A program made the translations under genes and the position numbers. From an uncultured bacterium (GTDB lineage Bacteria > Myxococcota_A > Polyangia > Polyangiales > Houyiibacteriaceae), in the NCBI GenBank assembly GCA_938024995.1, contig CALJDU010000024.1, positions 104,082-168,081 of the forward strand: a DNA stretch of 64,000 bases. The letters run 5' to 3'. Positions 9,108-18,789 of this stretch are shown here, one piece after another. Within the stretch, counting starts at the first letter, position 1, and each line of letters opens with the position of its first letter. The notes under the pieces were generated by a model. That model was not told the DNA's origin. It ran no database searches and saw only the letters and a list, made by a program, of their open reading frames with translations.

Positions 9108-10743
9108 GTGAAATTCCGCTTTCAAGAGAAGACGTGTTCCCTCCTTCTCATCGTCTTCGCGGTTGGATGTGCGGTCGGCTGCAAGGACCGCGAGGGTCTC
9201 GTTGTCGACTTCAGAACCGACTATGTCCCAGGGCAAGAGTTCGATTCGATCCTGATCGACGGAAGGCGTGATGTGTCCCGAGGCGGGCGACTCATTGGCG
9301 ATTGCCTGCCTCGATGGTGTCTGTGTCTCCCCAGAGTGCACGCCAGAGAATCCAACCGCGTGTCCAGATCCAAGTTGTCAGAATGACGACGATTGCGAAG
9401 GGGGCACCGCCAGCTGCTCGGTCGGCGTTTGCACTGCCGGCACCTGCTTCGCCGACGCCGATGATGCCCTGTGTTCCAGCGTTGAGTATTGCGATCCCGG
9501 TCGCGGCTGCTTGTCTGGCGGAACGGGATCAGACGCCGGCGAGCCCGACGCGAGTGCGGACGCGGCCCCTGTCGACTCCGGCGTGGATGCCGGCATCTGT
9601 GTGCCGCGCGGACCCGACGAAGGAGCGCCCTGCGATGACGCGGACAACGACTGCGACGGATCCGTCGATGAGTCGTGCGACCCCGTCGTTGCGCGTGATG
9701 CACAGACCGCGTGGATCGCGGGGGAACCCATCGTGGTCGAGTACGCCGCGCCGGGGAGTACGAATCTCACGGTCACCGTGGCGTGCGACGGCGCGACGCG
9801 CTCCTTCCCCGTCGAGGGCGATGGCGGAACAACAACGATTCGCGTTAACCCCACGACGGATCCCTACGGTCGTGACTGCGAGCTTCAGCTCTTTGCCGAC
9901 GGCGTCTTCGTCGAGACGCTCCGCACGCTCTCCATCGGCCGACTGATCGCGCTTCGATCGGACGCGATCTCAAGCCAGGTGATCGCGCTCGACCTCGGCA
10001 CACGAGAGTCGCACGTGCGCGCGACGATCGCGGGGGTCGAACCTCTCTCCTCTTCGGCTCACGCCCGCACCATCACGTACGCGACGAGGGGATCCGCGGG
10101 CGCCTCGTGGACCGACTACCGCGTCGACCACGACGAGTTTGAGAGCCTCGGGGTCATGTCCTTCGGCGAAGACGTGGCCCCGCCGGTCGTGGCCTCGGAC
10201 GTGGATCGTGTTTTCGGCTTTCGCAACTACGGTGATGGCTCGCTGTTGTTCCGTCGTCCTCGCGCAGCATCGACCATCACCGATGGCACCTCGCTTCTTT
10301 TACGAGTTCCCGCCGCCCCCGGTTTTGCGCGACGGGACGACTCGCTCTGGGTTGCCGCCACCCGCGGCAGCCACGCGCTCCTCGAGCTTGAACTCTCCAC
10401 GATGAGACTCGTTCGCGTGAAGGAGCTCCCGGAAGAGCCGTCTTCCCTCAGCGTGAGCAGCGACCACGCGTATTACGTGAGTCGCTTGAGCGACGACCTG
10501 ATGCGAATCGCGTTGGACGCGCCCGACGACGCATCGAGCGTCGCGCCCTTTGACGGAGCGCCGTTCAACTACGAGATCCTCTACGACAATGACAATCAAA
10601 GACTCATTGCGTTCGGCACGGACGCCAGCGGCTATTACGTCACTGTGCATTGGTTGAGCGACGGCGCGACCGAGCGCTTCCCAATGGGCGATCCGCCGGC
10701 GGGTCTCACCGCGGAGTGGGCGGTTCCGCAGCTGATCTACTGA
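9108..10743 (+). CDS. MopE-motif lipoprotein split by a frameshift
   Basis: Two frames make one gene. The first (from GTG 9108) encodes a lipoprotein signal with lipobox AVGC followed by CKDREGLVVDFRTDYVPGQE and FDSILID. The second runs from about 9256 to 10743 and encodes the rest. Removing one G in the GACGG at about 9259-9263 joins them as ILID-EGVMCPEAGDS. The main body has a Cys-rich start, an Asp/Ala linker, and PCDDADNDCDGSVDES, the DNDCDGxxDE motif of MopE-like metal-binding proteins. A roughly 300-residue beta-rich part follows that may form a propeller. The frameshift could be mutational, an assembly indel, or phase variation. Role unknown, exported. Confidence 0.7.
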
Positions 10744-11010
10744 CTCGGTAGCCAACGGATGAGCGAACTCATCCAGCGCCCACCGTAACCGGGAGCTGCT
10801 GGCGTTCGGACCTCGTGGACACTATGTGTGGTTCAGCGGAAAGGCCGCACGAACGAACGGTCGCGGGAGCATCTTGCTCCGGTCGCTCAACGACGAAAAA
10901 CAGGACGTCTATCGCCTCGGTTTCCCGCATCGAGAGCGTTGATGGCGAGGTCGGGCACCCAGCCAGCGATGGATCCGGCGGAGCGGGTAAAACCCTAGGA
11001 ACACGAAATC

Positions 11011-12120
11011 ATGACCACCGGAAACGAACATCTTCATGAGTCCCTCGCCCAAGCCACCGGCTGCCGACTCAAGGTCAAGACGAAAGGCCTCGCCGCGCTC
11101 GGTGGGCGCGTGGCGGACGAGCGCCTCGAGCGCATCCAGGATAGCGCGCACTTCCGCGGCACGCGTTTCAAAAACCCGATCGCGACGCCGATGGCCGCGC
11201 CCGGCGCCGGCGTCGCGTGGGAGTACATCGCCGGCGGACAAGAGCGCTTCCCGCGCGAGGCCTTCCCGATCGCGACGCGTCAGAGCATCGATCCCATCGC
11301 CGGCAGCGGCGAAGCGCTCCGCGTGACCTGGCTTGGGCACAGCACCGCGCTCTTGGAGATCGACGGCCACTTCGTGTTGACCGATCCCGTCTTTGGAGCG
11401 CGCACGTCGCCGGTGTCCTGGGCAGGCCCCAAGCGCTTTCATCCCGTCCCGATTCAACCCGAGCAGCTCCCCGCGCTCGACGCGATCGTCATCTCCCACG
11501 ACCACTACGACCACCTCGACTTCCCGACCATCACGCGGCTCGCGCATCGCGACACCAAGTGGGTCACGGCGCTCGGCGTGGGCGCGCACCTCGAGGCGTG
11601 GGGCGTTCCACCACGGAACATCGTCGAGCTCGACTGGTGGCAGGAGACCGACGTCCGCGGGCTCAACATCACGGCGACGCCGTGCCGTCACTTCCAAGGG
11701 CGCGGTCCGGGAGCGGCGACCGCCACGTTTTGGGCGAGCTGGGCGATGCGTGGTCCGAAACACTCCGTCTGGTTCTCGGGCGACACTGGCCCGTGGGACG
11801 ACGCGTTCACCGAGATCGGCGAGCGGTTCGGTGGCTTTGATCTGAGCCTGATCGAGATCGGCGCCTGGCACCCCTCGTGGGGCTTCATTCACCTCGGCCC
11901 GGAGAACGCGCTCAACGTCCATCGGCTCGTGAAAGCCAAGACGCTGATGCCGGTGCACTGGGGTACCTTCAACCTCGCGCTCCACGCCTGGGATCAACCC
12001 ATCTGCCACCTCATGCAGCTCGCCGAGAGCGCCGACGTTCAGCTGCTCTCGCCGATGATGGGTGAGACCGTCCACCGCGAGTCGGGCGTCGCCGAGTACT
12101 GGCGCGGAAGGCGTGGTTGA
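11011..12120 (+). CDS. metallo-beta-lactamase-fold hydrolase, UlaG/NAPE-PLD-like
   Basis: A 369-residue cytoplasmic protein of the beta-lactamase-like superfamily. The signature SHDHYDHLD (HxHxDH, around residue 164) supplies Zn ligands. Further ligands are expected at TPCRHFQGR, the SGDTG segment and PVHWGTF near the C-terminus. The TWLGHSTALLEIDG start and GPKRFHPVPI segment are typical of the UlaG/NAPE-phospholipase D branch. The exact substrate cannot be inferred. It lies 3 bp before the SelO gene, so the two are very probably one transcript. The region 10744-11010 before it holds no gene I can support. Confidence 0.9.
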   Translation: MTTGNEHLHESLAQATGCRLKVKTKGLAALGGRVADERLERIQDSAHFRGTRFKNPIATPMAAPGAGVAWEYIAGGQERFPREAFPIATRQSIDPIAGSGEALRVTWLGHSTALLEIDGHFVLTDPVFGARTSPVSWAGPKRFHPVPIQPEQLPALDAIVISHDHYDHLDFPTITRLAHRDTKWVTALGVGAHLEAWGVPPRNIVELDWWQETDVRGLNITATPCRHFQGRGPGAATATFWASWAMRGPKHSVWFSGDTGPWDDAFTEIGERFGGFDLSLIEIGAWHPSWGFIHLGPENALNVHRLVKAKTLMPVHWGTFNLALHAWDQPICHLMQLAESADVQLLSPMMGETVHRESGVAEYWRGRRG

Positions 12121-12123
12121 TCG

Positions 12124-13836
12124 GTGTCCAAGATGAACCTCCCTGACGAAAACTCTCCCGCGCTTGAGCCTACGGTCTCCGAGCTGACCCCACTGCTTGA
12201 GCAGCTCGACTTCTCGCTCATCTCGCAGCTGAACGCGGATCCGCAGGCGACCGCCGAGGGTCAGGATCACCGATCTCGTGAGGTGAAGTCCGGCCACTTC
12301 GTCCCGGTGGCGCCCACCCCAATCGCCGCGCCGGAGTACGTCAGTCACAGCCGCGGTCTCTTCCAAGAGCTGGGGCTCAAAGACGACCTGGCCCACGACG
12401 CGCAGTTTCGCCGCATCTTCTCGGGCGACTTGTCTGCGGCACCGGCTCCGTTCCGATCGACCGGTTGGGCAACGGGGTACGCGCTCTCCATTTTCGGGAC
12501 CGAGTACACGCAGCAGTGCCCGTTTCGGACGGGGAACGGCTACGGCGACGGTCGCGCGCTCTCCATCGCCGAGGTCGTCCACGAGGGCAAGCGATGGGAG
12601 CTGCAGCTTAAGGGCGGCGGGCCGACGCCGTACTGTCGCGGCGGCGACGGTCGGGCCGTGTTGCGATCCAGCGTACGGGAGTTTTTGGCGCAGGAGTTCA
12701 TGCACGCGCTGGGCGTCCCCACGTCCCGTTCGCTCTCGCTCTATGCCTCGACCGAAGAGCACGTGATGCGACCGTGGTACACGCCGGGTTCGAAGTCGTT
12801 TCAGCCCGACGTGATGAAGCCGCATCGCGTGGCCATCTCGACCCGCGTGGCGTCTTCGTTCTTACGTGTGGGCCAGCTGGAACTCTTCGCCCGACGCGCG
12901 CGGAGCAACGCGCATCCACAAGCGCAGCAAGAACTGAAAATGATCGTCGCCCATGCGATCGAGCGCGAGTACGCAGCGATCGATCGAGCGCGGCCCTTCG
13001 GCGAGCAAGTGCTCGAGCTGGCGCGTCGCTTCCGCGCTCGCCTCACCGCGCTGGTCGCGAACTGGATCCGCGTGGGCTACTGCCAGGGGAACTTCAACAG
13101 CGACAACTGCGCCGTCGGTGGCTTCACGCTCGACTACGGCCCCTTCGGTTTCTGCGAGTCGTTTGACCCGTGGTTCCAGCCCTGGACGGGCGGCGGCCAG
13201 CACTTCTCGTTTTTGAATCAACCCGGCGCCGCGGAAGCGAACTTCCACATGCTGTGCACCGCCTTGAGCCCGCTCCTCGATGACGCGCAGCAAGGCGAGC
13301 TCGCCGAGATCCGCGACGGGTTCGTGAAGGAGATGGAGCGAACGCTGAAGGAGATGTGGGCAGCGAAGCTTGGGCTTCATCGGTTTGACGCGGATCTCTT
13401 CTCGACGCTCATCCCATTGATGCAGCGCTCGCGCGTCGACTACACCCTGTTCTTCCGCGCGCTCTGCGATCTGCCCGAGAAGACGGATCGCCTGGAGCGC
13501 ACCTTCGAGATCGAGGCGACTGGCGATGTGAAGGAGCAATGGCAGGCCTGGCTCGATCAGTGGAACGCGCTCGTTCGTGATGGCGAGCGCGACCGAGAAG
13601 CGTTGGCCGCGGGCATGAAGCGCGTCAACCCTCGCTACACCTGGCGCGAGTGGCTCGTGGCTCCGGCCTACGAGCGCGCAGAGGCGGGTGACTACGCGCG
13701 GGTGCGCGAACTGCAGTCCCTTTTCTTGAGCCCATACACCGACCAAGAAACCGAGCTGGCCACGGAGAGCGACCAAAAGCGCCCAGCGCGATTTTCTGGC
13801 CTCGGTGGCGTGTCGCACTACAGCTGCTCGTCGTGA
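12124..13836 (+). CDS. selO: SelO-family protein adenylyltransferase
   Basis: A 570-residue SelO/YdiU-family pseudokinase-fold enzyme that transfers AMP from ATP to Ser/Thr/Tyr of target proteins. Visible family marks are GYALSIFGTEYTQQ, the GDGRA motif, LQLKGGGPTPYCRGGDGRAVLRSS, FLAQEFMHALGVPTSRSL and the metal-binding NFNSDNCAVGGFTLDYGPFG. The C-terminus ends SCSS. In eukaryotic SelO selenocysteine occupies the third-last position; here the codon is TGC, so this is the Cys form. The start is GTG at 12124, with an alternative ATG at 12133. It lies 3 bp after the metallo-hydrolase gene. Confidence 0.93.
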   Translation: MSKMNLPDENSPALEPTVSELTPLLEQLDFSLISQLNADPQATAEGQDHRSREVKSGHFVPVAPTPIAAPEYVSHSRGLFQELGLKDDLAHDAQFRRIFSGDLSAAPAPFRSTGWATGYALSIFGTEYTQQCPFRTGNGYGDGRALSIAEVVHEGKRWELQLKGGGPTPYCRGGDGRAVLRSSVREFLAQEFMHALGVPTSRSLSLYASTEEHVMRPWYTPGSKSFQPDVMKPHRVAISTRVASSFLRVGQLELFARRARSNAHPQAQQELKMIVAHAIEREYAAIDRARPFGEQVLELARRFRARLTALVANWIRVGYCQGNFNSDNCAVGGFTLDYGPFGFCESFDPWFQPWTGGGQHFSFLNQPGAAEANFHMLCTALSPLLDDAQQGELAEIRDGFVKEMERTLKEMWAAKLGLHRFDADLFSTLIPLMQRSRVDYTLFFRALCDLPEKTDRLERTFEIEATGDVKEQWQAWLDQWNALVRDGERDREALAAGMKRVNPRYTWREWLVAPAYERAEAGDYARVRELQSLFLSPYTDQETELATESDQKRPARFSGLGGVSHYSCSS

Positions 13837-13941
13837 ACGTGGCCCGGTGTTCGTGAGGACATCAGAGCGGCTCGTGCTCCTGCTGGACAAGAACGCTCCA
13901 CGCCGACACTGAACAACGCGCAAGCGATAGCTGCGGAGTGC

Positions 13942-14511
13942 TCAGCTCGTGCGTCGATAGGTGACGCGGTACACGAGCGGCGACGAAAGCCGTTCCCCCG
14001 TCAGTCGCGTCCGAACCACGAGTCGTTGGCCGTCTTCTGAGAGTCGATACGCCGCGGTGATCGCGCCATTGTCCCCGCGGGCCGTCACGACCAGGGCGCC
14101 GCCACGCTGCCGGGCGCGCACCGCGCCGCCGTTCACGGAAACCGCGGGGCCTCCGATGATGAGCGAGAGCGCACGTCCTCCACGCCGAAGCTGAACCGAG
14201 TTTCCGCGGACCCGAATCGCAATCTGGGGCGCGGGATCGGTCTTCGCCGCAAGCCGGCTCCGCATCCTTCTGCGCATGAGCCGCGACGCATCTTCCGTCA
14301 CCGTCTCAATCGCTTCGGCGCGGCGCGTTCGCTCCGCGGCAGATGTCGCGAGTCGGTATTGCCCCGTCAGTCGGTCGAGCGACGGCGCGGCCGCTACGGT
14401 CGGCTGCGCCGAAGACACCTGCGTAGACGAGAGCGGCGCCAAGGACGCGGCAAGTGCAACCAGCGCGAGAGTTGAGATCGCGGATCGCGTCCGAGTTGTT
14501 TTCGAAGTCAT
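13942..14511 (-). CDS. secreted protein of unknown function
   Basis: From the ATG at 14511 (MTSKTTRTRSAISTLALVALAAS) the product is about 189 residues with a signal peptide ending near SSAQP. The longer frame to 14607 adds residues antisense to the next gene and is rejected. The mature part has a Leu/Thr-rich helical stretch with Arg/Ala repeats (LATSAAERTRRAEAIETVTED). It then has several short repeated beta segments (IAIRVRGNSVQLRRGGRALSL, GGAVRARQRGGALVVTARGD), resembling a small beta-sheet domain. No family is recognised. Two genes of the same strand precede it. Confidence 0.65.
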   Translation of the reverse strand: MTSKTTRTRSAISTLALVALAASLAPLSSTQVSSAQPTVAAAPSLDRLTGQYRLATSAAERTRRAEAIETVTEDASRLMRRRMRSRLAAKTDPAPQIAIRVRGNSVQLRRGGRALSLIIGGPAVSVNGGAVRARQRGGALVVTARGDNGAITAAYRLSEDGQRLVVRTRLTGERLSSPLVYRVTYRRTS

Positions 14512-14521
14512 CTCGCCGTTC

Positions 14522-15040
14522 TCATCTGTCCATCCTCTGTAAATCCACCGCCACGAATCGCCAGCTGTTGAACCCGTGGTTGTGGAGGTGCAGGCCCAAT
14601 CGGGCATCGGGTGCTGGCGCGTCTTCGATGGGTACAGTCACCTCAAATGAACTTGAGGGCGCGGGAATGGCGACCTCGGTTTCCCACAAAACGGTTCCGC
14701 CAATCCAAACCGCCACATGGCCAGTGGCTGGCTCCGCGAGATCGAGCGTGTCGTGCCACAAAGCGATGTTGAGCGTGTCCCCCGCCTGGATCGACGTCGA
14801 GAGAGGCTGATCGAAAGCCGCGTAGTTGCAGGCTCCAGTTTGAATCTCGAAGCCTCCGCCCTCGGGGCCCCACGTCGCGGCCGGGCAGTCGACCTCGGAT
14901 GGTCGGTCATGCACCAGAGGGTCCGCGTCAGCGTCGACGGGTGTGAGGGCGAAGGGATCGAGCAAGGGGATCGGCTCAATATCCGGATCTGCACATGCCG
15001 CCATCACGACCAACCCAATCAACGTCAGGACGATGTGCAC
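14522..15040 (-). CDS. lipoprotein of unknown function
   Basis: A 172-residue lipoprotein with a short signal (MHIVLTLIGLVVMAAC, Cys16). A Pro/Asp-rich linker precedes a beta-sandwich-like domain containing PEGGGFEIQTGACNYA, ALWHDTLDLAEPATGHVAVW and LHNHGFNSWRFVAVDL. This resembles carbohydrate-binding or jelly-roll domains and the secreted partners of copper monooxygenases. It starts 3 bp after the stop of the copper-monooxygenase gene (15044), so the two are translationally close and probably act in the same process. Function not known. Confidence 0.72.
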   Translation of the reverse strand: MHIVLTLIGLVVMAACADPDIEPIPLLDPFALTPVDADADPLVHDRPSEVDCPAATWGPEGGGFEIQTGACNYAAFDQPLSTSIQAGDTLNIALWHDTLDLAEPATGHVAVWIGGTVLWETEVAIPAPSSSFEVTVPIEDAPAPDARLGLHLHNHGFNSWRFVAVDLQRMDR

Positions 15041-15043
15041 TCT

Positions 15044-16414
15044 CTACTGCCCGGTGACATAAAAGCCACCGAGGCACATCTCGTCCGCGGTGCCCGAACC
15101 CCACGCGACCGTCACGGGCTCCCGTACTTCTCCGTCGACGATCGGCTGGTTGCTCTCTGAGTTGTCCCAGGTGCATCCCATCCACAACGTGTCGCCAGGA
15201 CCAAACGTGATCGGATCCGAGAACGTGTATCGCCCCTGCCATGCAAAATCCCAATCCGGCGTGTCCAGCAAACACGTGGTGCTCGCGTCTGCATGCCGGA
15301 GCTCCGTGCGCTGGGATTTCCCAAGCTCGTGCATGTGATGGCCGGCCGAGTAGAGGACGAGCGGGGCATCTTCCGCGAGCCCCAGGGCCTGCCGGCTCCG
15401 CGCGAGTAGCATTGAGTCAAACGCGAGCGACGTATCGTGGGCGACGTTCGATTCCCCCGCGGGGATGGTCATCGCGTCTCCTCCAAATCGACCATTGGTG
15501 ATCCAGCCGAAATCAACCGCCTGCATGATGGTTGCCTCTTTTTCGACCGAGTCGGTGGTGGCGATTTCAATGATCGACTGATCGGCGACTGGATCCGCGC
15601 TGCTGGTGTTGTAGTGCATCTGGGCGACCAACATCGATCCCGGCTCAACCCGGATCCCCGTGCCCGCGGGGAATGGTGTCGATCGAATACCTGGAACCCA
15701 GGACCCAATCTGCTCGGGTACTCTCGGGCCGCTTCCCATCTCTCCGCTGCTCAATGCGGGGGTGGGGCCGCCGTAACACGTGTAGCCAGGCCCCTCTTCG
15801 GCGTCATCGTAGGCCTGGTACTGCGCTACCTGCTCGGGTCCAACGACGAAAATAATGACGTGGTGCACGATGGAACGCTGGTCGGGTGTGACGCGGCTTC
15901 CGGTCACGAATCGTGTCTCTGTTGCCGGCCACGGGATCAGCTGACACCGATGATCGTCCGGCTCGATTGTGGGTGTGTAGGGTTCAGGAAGCCGAAGGGA
16001 CATGTCCACCGCGAATGGCGCCGTTTCTTCTGAGGTTGAGCTCTCCGGTTCATCCGCTGGGTCGCCCTCGGGTGCGCCCCCATCCAGCCACGCCAACAGA
16101 ACTCCCTTTTCATCGGGAGCGAGGTCGATGTTCCCGCGGAAGGTGTTGCAATCGTCGGACGGTTGCCAAGGCGGCATCGTGCCGTTTGCGATGGAAGCCC
16201 GAATCACGGGAACTGTGACAGCCGACACCTCTTCATACGTCGTGAGCGGGAAGGGGCCGATGTCTCCAGCTTGGTGGCACGTCGCGCAGCGCGTATCGAT
16301 GATGGCCTTCGCCTCACCGTAATACGTCGGTGTGCCAGCAGGGTCGGCACTCTCTCCGCAACCGATGACCGTGGCCACCAGAACGAACATCAACAACAGG
16401 TTTGGATATCTCAT
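15044..16414 (-). CDS. lipoprotein: c-type haem motif fused to copper type II monooxygenase
   Basis: From the ATG at 16414 (with GAGGAGAAG just upstream) the product is 456 residues. The lipobox is VIGC (Cys19). Residues 43-47 are CATCH, a c-type haem motif in a short cytochrome-like domain. The rest is like the PHM/DBH copper type II, ascorbate-dependent monooxygenases: VHHVIIFVV, AQMHYN, GHHMHELG and DEMCLGGFYV supply the expected His and Met copper ligands of the two domains. The enzyme would hydroxylate an organic substrate at the cell surface. The 5' extension to 16561 lacks signal character. The small lipoprotein gene follows 3 bp downstream. Confidence 0.88.
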   Translation of the reverse strand: MRYPNLLLMFVLVATVIGCGESADPAGTPTYYGEAKAIIDTRCATCHQAGDIGPFPLTTYEEVSAVTVPVIRASIANGTMPPWQPSDDCNTFRGNIDLAPDEKGVLLAWLDGGAPEGDPADEPESSTSEETAPFAVDMSLRLPEPYTPTIEPDDHRCQLIPWPATETRFVTGSRVTPDQRSIVHHVIIFVVGPEQVAQYQAYDDAEEGPGYTCYGGPTPALSSGEMGSGPRVPEQIGSWVPGIRSTPFPAGTGIRVEPGSMLVAQMHYNTSSADPVADQSIIEIATTDSVEKEATIMQAVDFGWITNGRFGGDAMTIPAGESNVAHDTSLAFDSMLLARSRQALGLAEDAPLVLYSAGHHMHELGKSQRTELRHADASTTCLLDTPDWDFAWQGRYTFSDPITFGPGDTLWMGCTWDNSESNQPIVDGEVREPVTVAWGSGTADEMCLGGFYVTGQ

Positions 16415-16560
16415 CGGCTTCTCCTCAACGTGGGACCTCGATAAGTTGGCTCGCCTCTCCGCAGCAAACAACGGGCATTTAGTAGCGGTTTGTAGCGAAC
16501 GGTAGAGCCGCTTGATGCAGCTCCCACGCGGAGTAAAGGTGGTCACTGGATCCCACTTCA

Positions 16561-17280
16561 ATGCGGACGGAGATGCATCAAGAACACCCCAGACTGCTCA
16601 TCGTCGATGACGACGAACAGCTGACGGAGTTGCTCATCAAGTACCTCGCGCCGCACGGGTTCTCGATCTCGCACGTGTCTTCCGGAGACGCGGCTTCGGA
16701 GCGGATCCTCTCGAGTCCCCCCGACCTCGTCATCCTCGACCTGATGCTGCCTGGAGCGAACGGCCTCGATGTGTGTCGCCAAGTGCGCGCCAAGTACTCG
16801 GGCTCGCTCCTCATCCTGACCGCGAGCCAGAGCGAGGCTGACCATGTCACCGGTCTGGAGTTGGGCGCGGACGACTTCGTCAACAAGCCGATCGAACCGC
16901 GCATTCTCCTGGCGCGGATCCGCACGCAGCTTCGACGACGCGGCCGCCTCGACGCCACCCACGTTCAGCAGGAAGAGGGCGTCTTTGCGCTGGGGCCTCT
17001 TCGGGTAGACAGCGGGTTGCGAGACGTGCGCGTTGGAGGCGAACTGGTTCCATTGACGACCATGGAGTTCGACATCGTGCTCATGCTGGCGAGCCAGGCG
17101 GGAAGCGTGGTCGAACGGGACCAGCTGTACGCTGACATCCTCGGCACCGAATACGACGGCATCGACCGCGGCATGGATGTGCACGTCAGCCGGATCCGCC
17201 GCAAGCTGCAGCGCTGCGGTTTCGACCCGAGCCGCCTCAAGTCGGTGCGCGGCGTCGGCTACCTCCTGGCGTACCGATGA
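16561..17280 (+). CDS. OmpR-family response regulator
   Basis: A 239-residue response regulator. The receiver domain carries VDDDE (acidic pocket), the phospho-acceptor Asp60 in ILDLMLPG, Thr87 in LILTAS and Lys109 in FVNKP. The C-terminal winged helix shows LTTMEFDIVLMLASQAGSVV, then RDQL and VHVSRIRRKL, ending in SVRGVGYLL. Overall it is RstA-like. It overlaps the start of the histidine kinase gene by 4 bp (ATGA), so the two form a coupled operon. The divergent haem/copper-oxygenase gene starts about 150 bp away and is a possible target. Confidence 0.95.
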   Translation: MRTEMHQEHPRLLIVDDDEQLTELLIKYLAPHGFSISHVSSGDAASERILSSPPDLVILDLMLPGANGLDVCRQVRAKYSGSLLILTASQSEADHVTGLELGADDFVNKPIEPRILLARIRTQLRRRGRLDATHVQQEEGVFALGPLRVDSGLRDVRVGGELVPLTTMEFDIVLMLASQAGSVVERDQLYADILGTEYDGIDRGMDVHVSRIRRKLQRCGFDPSRLKSVRGVGYLLAYR

Positions 17281-18536
17281 GGTGGTCCTTCGTGCGTCTG
17301 ACTGCCGGCAGCGTGCTGCTCTGCTGGGTGGTCAGCTTCGTCGTCTTGGCCGCGTGGTCCAGGAGTCGGTCCTGGACCGAGAAGCGGGCTCGAACGGACG
17401 GTGTCTTTCTGGCCTACGAGATCCTCGATGGGGAGGAGCGACAAGACCGGGCGGCTCGTCTTCATGAGCTCCGTCAGCACTACTGGGTTCCGCTCGCGCT
17501 CGTCTCGAACCAGGAGGTCGAGCGGAGCGTGGGCAAGTCGGTTCATCCCGGGGAACACATTCCGCATCGGGAATCGCATCGAGAGGCCTGGTACTTCCTG
17601 GTCTTCGCGGACGGGAGCGGCGCGCTTGCAGCAGGCCCGGTCAATCCAGTTCTCCCGCCCGGGATGATCCCCATTGGCGTGGTCCTCGCGATTCTCCTTT
17701 TGCCACTGCTTGCCGGCCTGCTCGCGGTCGCAGTTGACCGATCACTGAGGCGGGTCGAGCGCGCCAGCGACGCGCTGGGACGCGGCGACCTGACTGCGCG
17801 CGTAGAGAGCGGCGGAGGCAGCGAGCTGGCGGAGCGCTTCAACGCGATGGCGGAAAAAGTGGAGCGTCTGGTCAAGAGTCGCGACGAGCTCGTGCAGGCC
17901 GTCTCCCATGAACTCGGGTCCCCTCTCGCGCGCCTTCGCTTTCATCTGGAGTTCCTCGAGACCGAGCCGGAGCCGACGCGCGACGAGCGATTCCACGCGA
18001 TGGCCCGCGAGCTCGACGCGCTCGATGAGCTGGTCGCGGAACTCCTCAGCTACATTCAATCCGATGATCACGCTCTCGACCTACGCGCGTTCGAACCTGG
18101 GCCGCTGATCGTCGATCTTGCCGAGTTGGCGACTCTTGAAACGGTTGAAACCTGCCCCGTCGAAGTTGAGCTCGAGCTTCGGGAAGACGCGGGCGGCGTC
18201 GCCGACGTGCGATTGTTTCAGCGAGCTGTCGAGAACCTGCTCAGGAACGCGGTCCAACACGCGAGGACAAGGGTCGTGCTTGAACTCGCGCAGGATGAAG
18301 CGGGACTTCATGTGACCGTTCACGACGACGGCCCCGGCATTCCTGACGATCTCCGAGACCAGGTGAAGCTACCCTTCTTCCGGCTCGAGCCCGATCGTGG
18401 ACGTCAGACCGGCGGAGCGGGACTCGGTCTCGCCATCGTCAACCGGATCGTCGAACGTCACGGGGGACAGCTCGCGATCGGTGCGTCACCCTTCGGCGGC
18501 GCGGCGGTCCGGACATCGTGGCCGGGACCCACTTGA
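17277..18536 (+). CDS. sensor histidine kinase (RstB-like)
   Basis: A 419-residue membrane kinase. The layout is: transmembrane helix 1 (residues 8-27); a periplasmic part of about 95 residues with many His and Glu; transmembrane helix 2 (about 131-153); a HAMP linker; the dimerisation and phosphorylation segment AVSHELGSPLARLRF with His211; and the ATPase domain with N-box ENLLRNAVQHA, G1 DDGPGIP and G2 GGAGLGLAIVNRIVERHGG. It starts 4 bp inside the response regulator gene. The His-rich periplasmic loop could bind a metal or pH signal, which is inference. Confidence 0.94.
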   Translation: MRWSFVRLTAGSVLLCWVVSFVVLAAWSRSRSWTEKRARTDGVFLAYEILDGEERQDRAARLHELRQHYWVPLALVSNQEVERSVGKSVHPGEHIPHRESHREAWYFLVFADGSGALAAGPVNPVLPPGMIPIGVVLAILLLPLLAGLLAVAVDRSLRRVERASDALGRGDLTARVESGGGSELAERFNAMAEKVERLVKSRDELVQAVSHELGSPLARLRFHLEFLETEPEPTRDERFHAMARELDALDELVAELLSYIQSDDHALDLRAFEPGPLIVDLAELATLETVETCPVEVELELREDAGGVADVRLFQRAVENLLRNAVQHARTRVVLELAQDEAGLHVTVHDDGPGIPDDLRDQVKLPFFRLEPDRGRQTGGAGLGLAIVNRIVERHGGQLAIGASPFGGAAVRTSWPGPT

Positions 18537-18789
18537 TGTCCGCTCGCGATTCGCGACGCTCAAGTTTGGCATCAGCCTTCTCCGGGGATGTCAGCCAGAG
18601 GACTTGAGTTGGTTTGAAGGCCAACGAGACGGCCGTGCGACACGAGCCGCTCCATGGGAAAGTAAGTTTCTTGCATCTGCAACACCTATCCCTCCGCCCC
18701 AAGTCTGCTTCGCAAACCGGTGGTTTCGACCGACCTCGCGGAACAGGTCACGAGTCTTCCGAGGTGAGTACGGTGGTAAAATTGAAGAG

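Noticed and set aside
10909..12825. 638-codon minus-strand frame across the hydrolase and SelO genes
   Set aside because: Arg/Val/Glu-rich antisense shadow; both plus-strand genes have strong family motifs.
13828..13836. Selenocysteine codon in SelO
   Set aside because: The third-last codon is TGC (Cys) and the only TGA is the final stop.
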